DNA from: a virus
DNA: 48,987 nt
Virus record (IMG/VR): IMGVR_UViG_3300023301_000018
Coordinates: 1 to 48,987 of that record
Reading direction: 5' to 3' (one strand)
Shown here in pieces: positions 1 to 7,025 of the stretch. The number at the start of each line of letters is the position of its first letter. Within the stretch, counting starts at the first letter, position 1. Under the pieces are notes generated by a model, which was not told the origin of the DNA, made no database searches, and saw only the letters and a program-made list of their open reading frames with translations. The translations under genes and the position numbers were made by a program.

Positions 1-43
1 CGCCGCCCGAACGCCAGATGCTTTGGGTAGTAGAAAGTGCCAT
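1..43 (-). CDS. Partial unknown late gene, N-terminus only
   Basis: An ATG at 43 (minus strand) opens a frame that runs off the left edge; the visible residues are MALSTTQSIWRSGG. A ribosome-binding site (GAGGA) lies about eight bases upstream. It follows the major capsid gene in the same direction and is separated from it by a strong hairpin. By position it is a virion or head-tail gene, but 14 residues are too few to name it. Confidence 0.6.
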   Translation of the reverse strand, partial: MALSTTQSIWRSGG

Positions 44-186
44 TTTGAGTTGTCCTCACATGCGAGTTAAGCGCGACGATATGCATGTAACAGGCCGGGA
101 GCCATTCGTTCGCACCGGTATTCCCGGGATAAGTTCTTTATACCAGAGCTAATAAAAATAGCAAGTACAATACCAAGATACTACTA

Positions 187-215
187 AAGAACCCCACCTT
201 GTGAGTGGGGTTCTT
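187..215 (-). terminator. Strong hairpin after the capsid gene
   Basis: An 11-bp perfect stem (AAGAACCCCAC / GTGGGGTTCTT) with a 7-base loop lies 20 bases past the capsid stop codon. On the minus strand it is not followed by a long T run, so it may be a partial terminator or an mRNA-stabilising hairpin that sets capsid mRNA above downstream genes. A role for the minus strand is inferred from position; the hairpin is seen directly. Confidence 0.65.
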
Positions 216-234
216 GTACTACACTTACTTTAGG

Positions 235-1149
235 TTACGCGCCTTGTGAGCCATACATGGAAAGTGGATCACTCCAGCCAAAGCTGTAGCGCTCACGACT
301 TTTATATCTGACGTTCCCTGTATCGAAATCCCCGTCCATTGACTGAGCGAGTGGTGAGCGCACGAAATGCTTCATGCCGTTTGGAACATCAGTGGTCAGG
401 AACCATGCGTTCGTATCGGTCAGGAAGTGATTAATGGCAAATCCTTCTGGGATTGAGCCATTGTTCTTCAGTGCGTTAACGTCGTTGTCGTTTGTGCCAA
501 CACGCAATTCAGTCTCAAGCAAGCGAGTAGAAACAAATTGCAACGATGGTGGGACGACTAGTTTGCGAGGCTTTGCAGCGATCAGCAGGCCACGCTCATC
601 TGTCCACAGTGAGATTTGAATAACAGCGTTTTCCAACGATGTTTCGTTCAAGTCAGCAGGGGTAGATGGGATGTTGCTGTTAGTGCCACCGGAAACTAAA
701 GGATGTGCGGCCGAGAACAGTGGTACGCCATCGCCACCGTAATAAGCGGCGGTGTTGGTGAAACCGTTGTTCAGAACAGCAGAAGCCTTTACTTGCTTGG
801 TGTAAGCCATAGCACGAGCCAGCGCTTTGGTATAACGAGCCGACAGGCTGTCATACAGGTTGTCTTCGATGGCCTCTTCGGTCAGCGAGAAACCCAGTGC
901 GATGGTTTCGTGGTTGTATCGAGCAGTCCATGCTTCTTGTGCGTTGTCATAAGCGATGGCGGAACCCTCGTTTTTGACAGGTGCAGCGGAGAAGCCAGAC
1001 AGCTTGGCCTCTTCTTCAAAGCTACGTTCCGAAGTTTCAGTTTCGTAGATCTCTTTATGCTCTTCGCCGTATTTGGCGTACTCCAGACCAAACAGTGCAT
1101 TCAAGCCTGGGAGCAGTTCTTTAAGTAGTTGTGCGCGTGAAATAGCCAT
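235..1149 (-). CDS. Major capsid protein, Mu gpT-like
   Basis: 304 residues. The sequence resembles the Mu gpT type of major head subunit: an N-terminal stretch with ARYNHETIALGFSLTEEAIE, a central PLFSAAHPLVSGGTNSN segment and a C-terminal SRERYSFGWSDP. It would form the shell of the icosahedral head. The gene ends the portal-scaffold-coat series, 11 bases after the previous coat gene, and is followed by a strong hairpin, an arrangement common for the most heavily expressed late gene. The ATG at 1149 follows an AAGGAG site. There is no sign of a separate protease domain. Family assignment rests on remembered motifs, not on a search. Confidence 0.85.
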   Translation of the reverse strand: MAISRAQLLKELLPGLNALFGLEYAKYGEEHKEIYETETSERSFEEEAKLSGFSAAPVKNEGSAIAYDNAQEAWTARYNHETIALGFSLTEEAIEDNLYDSLSARYTKALARAMAYTKQVKASAVLNNGFTNTAAYYGGDGVPLFSAAHPLVSGGTNSNIPSTPADLNETSLENAVIQISLWTDERGLLIAAKPRKLVVPPSLQFVSTRLLETELRVGTNDNDVNALKNNGSIPEGFAINHFLTDTNAWFLTTDVPNGMKHFVRSPLAQSMDGDFDTGNVRYKSRERYSFGWSDPLSMYGSQGA

Positions 1150-1160
1150 GATTTAGCTCC

Positions 1161-1796
1161 TTAGATGCCAGTGGCGTTATAGAACGAATGATAACCAAAG
1201 TTAAGCTTAACAATAAACTCAACAAAGTTACCAGACGAGTTGGCAGTATCAGGAACTACTGAAACGATGCGCAGTGGCAACGAAGAAGTAGTTGCGCCAG
1301 CAGTGGTAAAGATGCCAACCTTGGAGTCGCCAGTTGTTGCCGAGCCAGCATTTAAAACTAACCGAGCATTAGATCCAACAACTGTTTGACCTAAATACGC
1401 TGGCAACAGACCAGAGGCTGCATCATTAACAGTAGTTCCAGCTACGTTAACAGCCTTATACAGTGTGTCTGGATTATCATTAACGTACGCAACAATATTG
1501 CTTGCGCCAGCGACGCCAGGCCAGTACTGAGAAAAAGTTAGTTGCCCGTTAGTTGGGTTGGTATAAGAACATCCCATAAACACACCAACAACGCCAGCTA
1601 AAGGCGATGCATCAGCAGCAAGTGGGGAATTCTCAATCGTACCGCCAGCTACCAGAGTTACAACACTGTCTTTATAAATAGAAGTGGTATATGTTGCTGC
1701 AATAACATACTGCGTAGTTGCACCAGCAAATACCTGACCGCCAATCAAATTGATTGGTTTTAGGCCGTATGGGCCAGAAATTACAGGGTAAGCCAT
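1161..1796 (-). CDS. Probable capsid decoration or accessory coat protein
   Basis: 211 residues, rich in Gly, Ala, Val, Thr and Ser, without a membrane segment or signal peptide. It starts MAYPVISGPYGLKPINLIGG, an opening (short leader, then GL.P.NLIGG) that I associate with hypothetical structural proteins next to capsid genes in environmental phages. It sits directly upstream of the major capsid gene in the late operon with a good ribosome-binding site (AAGGAG). A head-decoration or minor coat role is inferred from composition and position only. Confidence 0.6.
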   Translation of the reverse strand: MAYPVISGPYGLKPINLIGGQVFAGATTQYVIAATYTTSIYKDSVVTLVAGGTIENSPLAADASPLAGVVGVFMGCSYTNPTNGQLTFSQYWPGVAGASNIVAYVNDNPDTLYKAVNVAGTTVNDAASGLLPAYLGQTVVGSNARLVLNAGSATTGDSKVGIFTTAGATTSSLPLRIVSVVPDTANSSGNFVEFIVKLNFGYHSFYNATGI

Positions 1797-1816
1797 TGAA
1801 GACTCCTTAAAAAATT

Positions 1817-2266
1817 TTACTTGCCTTTGCCAAAGCTGCTTGAGGATTTACGCTCTTGGAAGAGTGGCATCCGTGCATCGCTTTGACGCATAAAGCTATT
1901 GTCTACAGCCTCTGTCTGAGATTGCGTGACGCGGGCGAAATGAGAATTTCGTTGGTCAACAAAATCAGTCGGGGTCTTGCAAAGCAATAAGCCACCAATC
2001 TCGATGTTGTCTTTATAACGACTACCGGGATCAGCTAACAGTCTAAATTTTGGTTGTTCTTCGACAGGAACAGGCTCCCAACCTTCACGGAATTTGGCCG
2101 TGTAGTTACGTGGGTCTGCGGTGTTCAGTGTCGAAACACGAATCCAGCGATAGCTATAGCCTGGCTGCTTGTCTGGCTCAGGCAATAATTCAGGTTGTTG
2201 CCACTGTTTAGGACGTTCCTGTACCGCACGTGTTTCTAACTCGCGTGTGAGTTTGTTATCAGCCAT
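1817..2266 (-). CDS. Unknown late protein between scaffold and coat
   Basis: 149 residues starting MADNKLTRELETRAVQ. The ATG at 2266 is preferred to an upstream in-frame start at 2299 because a GGAGG site lies six bases before it; this start overlaps the end of the scaffold gene by 8 bases, suggesting translational coupling. The protein is soluble, with a Tyr/Trp-rich central part (GYSYRWIRVSTLN) and a Ser/Lys-rich tail ending SSSSFGKGK. A virion or head-assembly role follows from position; no family recognised with certainty. Confidence 0.7.
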   Translation of the reverse strand: MADNKLTRELETRAVQERPKQWQQPELLPEPDKQPGYSYRWIRVSTLNTADPRNYTAKFREGWEPVPVEEQPKFRLLADPGSRYKDNIEIGGLLLCKTPTDFVDQRNSHFARVTQSQTEAVDNSFMRQSDARMPLFQERKSSSSFGKGK

Positions 2267-3206
2267 TTCGGGCCTCCAATTCAAGTTGAGCCTTAACATA
2301 TTGTTCAGGCGTTAAACCAAGCTTTCTTGCTATGTTCACCTGGCTTTGTTTTAGCTTGACCTTGTTTGAGGATGTGCTACGAACCGCCGGTGCCACAACA
2401 GTACCGAGTTTTGTACGGCCTTGTTCGGGTTGACTCTCGAACTTATCCGAGAATCGTTTGCGTATTGTTTTGTCCAATTCGCGGTAATAATCGTCAGAAC
2501 CAACCTCTACTCCTACGTCTCTAAGGTCTTCGTGTAGACCTAGAGCAAAGGCCGTCATACCTCGATCCTTTCCAAACCAGCGGTTGCGGTTTTGCCACGC
2601 CACTGCTTTATTGTCTGGTTCTGATATGTACGGTGCAGGTTGCTGCACATTTGTAGGTTGTACAACAGTTTCGTTTTCTTGTAAAGAAGGCATCCGGAAA
2701 TTTTTTGCCTGCATCAATTTGATGTTAGCAACTTGTAACGCCTGCTGGGCATCTACAATCTTATCCGTGTCTCCCATATCATAAGCTTCTTTGTATGCAC
2801 GTTGAGCCATCTTTAGCTCCATATCCGCATTGCTTTGGATAGTCGTTACATACTCTTTCTCGCCATTGCTAAGAATTAGCTTAACGCGTTTATTCTCTTC
2901 TAATAGCCGCTGGGCCAAGGAAATAGCCTCGTGCTGCTCCCGTATAGCTGATTCTTTTTCTCGGCGCTCATCGTGCCAAACCTTACGCATTTGCTTAAGT
3001 TTTGTCTTGACGTTATCGTCGTACTGGTCAAGCTCATCTTTTTCCAGCTCTTCAACCAAATTTTTTGGCAGGGGCTGACGGCCTCGATCTTCTGCCGGCG
3101 CATCGTCCTCAATTTCAATCTCATATTCAACATCTGAATTTTTAATTAAATCATCATCTTGGTCTTCGTCCGGAAACTTATAATCTGTATTGTCGTCTAA
3201 AGGCAT
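2259..3206 (-). CDS. Capsid assembly scaffolding-like protein
   Basis: 315 residues. The first 60 are very acidic (DEDQDDD, EYEIEIEDD), followed by a long charged predicted helix or coiled coil (about residues 60-170, LEKDELDQYDDNVKTKLKQM) and a basic C-terminus with a short helix motif (LGLTPEQYVKAQLEL). Acidic-helical-basic architecture and position between portal and coat genes are those of a scaffold, which guides procapsid assembly and then leaves. The motif WQNRNRWFGKDRGMTAFA is one I associate with similar genes in environmental podophages. No protease domain is seen. Confidence 0.7.
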   Translation of the reverse strand: MPLDDNTDYKFPDEDQDDDLIKNSDVEYEIEIEDDAPAEDRGRQPLPKNLVEELEKDELDQYDDNVKTKLKQMRKVWHDERREKESAIREQHEAISLAQRLLEENKRVKLILSNGEKEYVTTIQSNADMELKMAQRAYKEAYDMGDTDKIVDAQQALQVANIKLMQAKNFRMPSLQENETVVQPTNVQQPAPYISEPDNKAVAWQNRNRWFGKDRGMTAFALGLHEDLRDVGVEVGSDDYYRELDKTIRKRFSDKFESQPEQGRTKLGTVVAPAVRSTSSNKVKLKQSQVNIARKLGLTPEQYVKAQLELEARNG

Positions 3207-3217
3207 TTTGTACTCCT

Positions 3218-3640
3218 TTATTTACGTTTAATGCCGCGAGGATCATCAACGATGGCCTCGACAGAATCATCATTAATAATACGGAACTCACGGCCACTTA
3301 TGACCAAGCGGGAACCGGTATGGGGGCGCACCAATATAAAATCACCTTTCGCACACCACGGGCCTGTGGGAAATTTTGCCTTGTCTTTGTAACAATCAGG
3401 CCCAAGATCAACAACAAATAAAACCGTTGTAAGCGCTTCTTCGGTACGTAAGGTTTCATCAGCCTTAAGGAGACCACTATCTTCAAACTCTTTTTCTGCC
3501 TCTGGTATGGCACAAAGAATCCTATAGCCCGAAGGTTTAGGCAGTAGTTTCCCCTTTTCCTCTGATGTTGCTTCAAAGTTATGAGACCCAACTACTTGAG
3601 GGTTGCTGGCGTCTGTAGCCAACAAGATGGCACTAGTCAT
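3218..3640 (-). CDS. GroES-like co-chaperonin domain protein
   Basis: 140 residues. The middle and C-terminal parts resemble the GroES beta-barrel: PSGYRILCAIP, a mobile-loop-like region, then VVDLGPDCYKD, WCAKGDFILVRPHTGSR and EFRIINDDSVEAIVDDP. In GroES the matching elements are the first strand, the G.V..VGPG turn and the V..GD.VL strand. It lies between scaffold and portal genes, so it may assist GroEL-dependent folding of the coat protein, as T4 gp31 does. The first 35 residues have no counterpart I know. It overlaps the next upstream gene by 8 bases. Confidence 0.65.
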   Translation of the reverse strand: MTSAILLATDASNPQVVGSHNFEATSEEKGKLLPKPSGYRILCAIPEAEKEFEDSGLLKADETLRTEEALTTVLFVVDLGPDCYKDKAKFPTGPWCAKGDFILVRPHTGSRLVISGREFRIINDDSVEAIVDDPRGIKRK

Positions 3641-3824
3641 CCGAATTCTCCATTTTGTTTTTTAGGTCTAAGGTGTAGCCCCGCATAGTAAGTAGACCCC
3701 TAATCTCACCACACAGTTTTTTATATTCTTCATAAGAATCAGCTCGTCCTTCCGCCAAAAATTCTTTTAGCTGATCTATTCTTTCATTCGCTTGTTGGAT
3801 GAGAACTTCAAAAACGTCCATCAT
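3633..3824 (-). CDS. Small helical protein after portal
   Basis: 63 residues (or 62 from the second ATG), mostly predicted helix with heptad-like spacing: ANERIDQLKEFLAEGRAD and YEEYKKLCGEIRGLL. Its tandem ATGs overlap the portal stop codon, so it is probably translated by coupling. Short helical proteins of this type are common beside portal genes in environmental podophages; function unknown. A small connector or assembly role is only a guess. Confidence 0.65.
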   Translation of the reverse strand: MMDVFEVLIQQANERIDQLKEFLAEGRADSYEEYKKLCGEIRGLLTMRGYTLDLKNKMENSDD

Positions 3825-6355
3825 TCACCTTTTGATTGTTTGTTTTGTTGTGCCCGCATTTGTACTCGTTCTTGCATTAGACGAAGTTGCTCTTCATTAC
3901 TCTTGTTGGAGAGTTGCTTAAGAACATCAACACCCGCACTCATCATCCGGCCTTCTTTATCTGCGCTCATTTGTACTGACGTTTTGAGTAAGTCCATTTG
4001 TATGCGCTTAGTATCGGTTGCTTGCTGAGTTTGAATCCGCTCGCGCTCGATTTGCTGCTGTGATTTTTTAAGCTCAATATCAGCGAGATCCTTTTGCGCT
4101 TTGCGTTGCTGATCGGCTTGTTTAATTTGTATCTCTTGCATCTGCATTTGAACAATTGGATCTTGTTGCTGCTGTTTGGCTTGCTGCTGTTGAATTTCCT
4201 GCTGGTTTTGTTGCAGTAATTTCTGAGCTGCTTGCGCCAACAAAGGGGACAACCGTGCTTCGACTTCTGGGTCCATCGGCGTTTCTTCGCCGTTTTCGTC
4301 CTTCTGTGGTGGCAGGGACATACCCAGTTGTTGCTCTATTTGTTTGCGATACTCGAAGCCTAAGTGTTCATTAATATGCGCCATCATTGATGCAGACATC
4401 TGCTGCGCCATTGGGTTTTGCTGAAGAATCGCTTGAATCTTAGGATCTTGCATTGCCGCCATGTGGACAATAATGTGTGACTTATGGTCCTGGGTAAGGA
4501 AAGCTTTGACTGGTTTACCCGCCAAGATGTTTTGGTTTTCCGATATAGGGTCGGTCGGCTTTTGATCCTCATCCATAGGGATAAGTTTTTGCGCGTCCTT
4601 AATACCGAGTACATCTAGCATCTGTCGGTGTAACAAAGGCAAGTTGTACAACTGCGGTGCGCCCTGAGCCAATTGCAAAACCGCTTGGTACTGTACGATC
4701 TTCTGCGCCATTGTGGCGGCGTTAGGATCGCTAACCGGAATAACATCTACATTATCGTAGTCGGATTTCTTGGCTCTACGGTCACCTTCAGTTGGCTCAT
4801 AGGAATAGTCTTCTGGCGTGTACTCAGCAATAATGTGCTTTAAAAGACCAAGCTCCTGCTTCATAGAGTAATGAACACGCGCTTGAATGGCAGACATATT
4901 CTTAAGTGTTCGCTCCAGAATAGCTAGGGTTGTACCCACTGGAGCTTGCGCCGACATATCACTAATCTGCAAATCCGTAGCATTAGCAAATCTGCGACCT
5001 TCTTCAATAATCTTATCCATCAAGCTAGCCAAAACTTGGCTTGGCTCTTTATATGGCAAAGGAAGTAAGTTATCTTTGAGGGTGCCAGAGGCTACATCTA
5101 CGTCACGCCATTCGCCTGGAGCAATCGGTGTGTCGTCACCTTTCACTCGCATACCACGGGTTTTGAATCCGCCCGGCAAATTAGACAGCGTGCCTGCGTC
5201 AACTAACTGACGGATAAGCGAAGTGCCTGATTTAGCAAAAGCGCCAATCAAATGAATTAGGCCAAAGCAATAGAAGCCAAAGCCTGGCACATATCCATAG
5301 TGTACAAAGTGCTGGCGCTTCTGGTGGTTCTTGTCTTCAGGCTCCCAGTTACGGCGGATAGCCAGAACCTCGCTAGAACCTTGTTCGATAGTGACAACGT
5401 AAGGAAGGGCAATACCCGTAGTCTCACCATCCTTATCTTTGTCCTCGTAACCTTTTAGGTCGAGATCAACATTCATCTCAAGAAACTTGAACCGATTATC
5501 CGACGTAGCCCTAAAGCCCATCTTCTCGGCAATTTTTTTCTCAACCTCATCTAATACATTAGCAGGCTCGCCTAAGTCTATGTCGCGCCAGAATCCAGCG
5601 GCTTGTAGCTTACGAACCTCGTTCTCAGTTTTACGCATAACGTGCGTAATACGCGGCGAAGACTCTAGATTAGAAGCGCCGTACGGCACAACAATGTCTT
5701 CTGCCGGAACGAAGATGGACACCTGACGATCTAGACTTGGGTCAAAGTACACCTTCTTAAATGCATTACCAGCAAGTCCCAAGCCCCATAACATACGCTC
5801 ATGCTCAGGGCGATATTCTTTCATTACGTCGGTCAACTGATAGTTCATATCCTCCTGAACTCGTTTGGCCGATTCTTTCTTGGCGGGCGTTTCTTTGCCA
5901 ATAATCTGTGTCTTAACTGGCCCCGCCGATGGGAAAGTTGCCATCATGGTTTCAGATTGGAACTTAACTAAAGCCTCAGACAGCATGGGATGGTACACAC
6001 CACACGCGCCTTCCCACGGCTCACTGCGCTCTTCAATCTTCATTCCCAGTAACTCAAGACCGTCTACATAAGTCTGCATCCAGTCTTTGCGGCTATCTAT
6101 GTCATCCTCAAAATCGCCGCTCAACTCACTAGCAATACTTTGCAATACATCTTCACCTAAGTACTCTGCCAAGTTAGCATCAAAATCATCTTCCGACTCT
6201 TCGTCTGGCACAATCTCAATCTCCAACCCATCCACACCAATCGTTACGGAATCAGGGTTTTCAATCTCAATCTCAATCTGAGACTCAGCGATTTCATCAC
6301 CCATCAAGTCTTCCATGCCCGCTGGGGCAGCATATAAGGATTTTTCAATTGACAT
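3821..6355 (-). CDS. Portal protein, P22-like size class
   Basis: 844 residues. After an acidic N-terminal extension (about 1-75) comes a portal body with SRKDWMQTYVDGLELLG, WEGACGVYHPMLSEALVKF and RPEHERMLWGLGLAGNAFKK, motifs I associate with large podophage portals. The last 150 residues are Gln-rich and helical (for example LLQQNQQEIQQQQAK), which fits a C-terminal barrel or helical crown. The dodecameric portal forms the DNA entry and exit channel and docks the terminase. The gene is longer than P22 gp1 mainly because of the acidic N-terminus and Gln-rich tail. It overlaps neighbours on both sides by a few bases. Confidence 0.85.
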   Translation of the reverse strand: MSIEKSLYAAPAGMEDLMGDEIAESQIEIEIENPDSVTIGVDGLEIEIVPDEESEDDFDANLAEYLGEDVLQSIASELSGDFEDDIDSRKDWMQTYVDGLELLGMKIEERSEPWEGACGVYHPMLSEALVKFQSETMMATFPSAGPVKTQIIGKETPAKKESAKRVQEDMNYQLTDVMKEYRPEHERMLWGLGLAGNAFKKVYFDPSLDRQVSIFVPAEDIVVPYGASNLESSPRITHVMRKTENEVRKLQAAGFWRDIDLGEPANVLDEVEKKIAEKMGFRATSDNRFKFLEMNVDLDLKGYEDKDKDGETTGIALPYVVTIEQGSSEVLAIRRNWEPEDKNHQKRQHFVHYGYVPGFGFYCFGLIHLIGAFAKSGTSLIRQLVDAGTLSNLPGGFKTRGMRVKGDDTPIAPGEWRDVDVASGTLKDNLLPLPYKEPSQVLASLMDKIIEEGRRFANATDLQISDMSAQAPVGTTLAILERTLKNMSAIQARVHYSMKQELGLLKHIIAEYTPEDYSYEPTEGDRRAKKSDYDNVDVIPVSDPNAATMAQKIVQYQAVLQLAQGAPQLYNLPLLHRQMLDVLGIKDAQKLIPMDEDQKPTDPISENQNILAGKPVKAFLTQDHKSHIIVHMAAMQDPKIQAILQQNPMAQQMSASMMAHINEHLGFEYRKQIEQQLGMSLPPQKDENGEETPMDPEVEARLSPLLAQAAQKLLQQNQQEIQQQQAKQQQQDPIVQMQMQEIQIKQADQQRKAQKDLADIELKKSQQQIERERIQTQQATDTKRIQMDLLKTSVQMSADKEGRMMSAGVDVLKQLSNKSNEEQLRLMQERVQMRAQQNKQSKGE

Positions 6356-6854
6356 AACTTAGTCCTTCAATGTCTCTGCAAAGTTCATTAAATGTTAGCC
6401 CTCTGTCTTCTTCCAAAAACTCAAGGCTAAAAAGGTATCTTGGCTTACTGGTATTTAATACCATGTGTGGAACTTGCGTGTTAAATGCATAGTACATGTC
6501 TGGTTTATACCTTAGCTCTTCGGTATCAAATACTACCCCAGGTTCTCCAGCTATAAATAACGTACGGCTATCCCCATCATCCTCAATTAGCATATTTAGC
6601 CCGACCTTACGATCAGTATCTGAATGCCAGTTGTAACAAGTGTTCGGGTTCATCCGTAAAATTCCTGCATGAAACTTACGTATCCTAGCCAAATTCATAA
6701 TGAATGAGTCTAGCTTTAATATGTAGCCAGGTACAGGGGTTACGACAAAATTATAGTAAGGAACCCACTGATCGTCTGGCGTTAACTTTGCATGTAACAA
6801 TAAAGTCTTGGATATTAAAGACTCACTTTCAACTAACGCATAAGGTTTTGCCAT
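6345..6854 (-). CDS. Aspartyl/asparaginyl hydroxylase-like 2OG-Fe(II) oxygenase
   Basis: 169 residues. A jelly-roll dioxygenase is suggested by the iron-ligand pattern H77-x-D79 (NWHSDTDRKVGLNMLI) and H130 (QVPHMVLNTSKPRYLFSLEF), with R139 placed to bind 2-oxoglutarate. The H.D...H.x8.R spacing and the HMVLNTS stretch are like the Asp/Asn beta-hydroxylase family (PF05118 type). The expected reaction is hydroxylation of a protein side chain with 2-oxoglutarate and oxygen. It lies between terL and portal and overlaps the portal start by 11 bases, so it is expressed with virion genes. The substrate is unknown; a virion or host protein is equally possible. Confidence 0.6.
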   Translation of the reverse strand: MAKPYALVESESLISKTLLLHAKLTPDDQWVPYYNFVVTPVPGYILKLDSFIMNLARIRKFHAGILRMNPNTCYNWHSDTDRKVGLNMLIEDDGDSRTLFIAGEPGVVFDTEELRYKPDMYYAFNTQVPHMVLNTSKPRYLFSLEFLEEDRGLTFNELCRDIEGLSYVN

Positions 6855-6856
6855 AA

Positions 6857-7024
6857 CTAGTCTTCAATTAAAGATGCTGTTCCAGTAATGTTATTTTTAA
6901 CCTGACTCCAATCGTGCCCAACGAATGAAGGTGGAACACCATTTAGCCATTTTTGCATAGAAAGGAAACAACCACCTTTTTTTCCAAAAATTCCCCCGTG
7001 CCAGCTTTCGTCTACATTATCCAT
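6857..7024 (-). CDS. Unknown 55-residue late protein
   Basis: 55 residues starting MDNVDESWHGGIFG. The ATG at 7024 follows the terL stop codon with one base between. An earlier in-frame start would overlap terL by about 50 bases and is less likely. The protein has a Gly/Lys-rich loop (GIFGKKGGC) and aromatic residues; no family recognised. It is probably a real gene because it fills the gap between terL and the hydroxylase gene without overlap. Confidence 0.55.
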   Translation of the reverse strand: MDNVDESWHGGIFGKKGGCFLSMQKWLNGVPPSFVGHDWSQVKNNITGTASLIED

Positions 7025-7025
7025 A

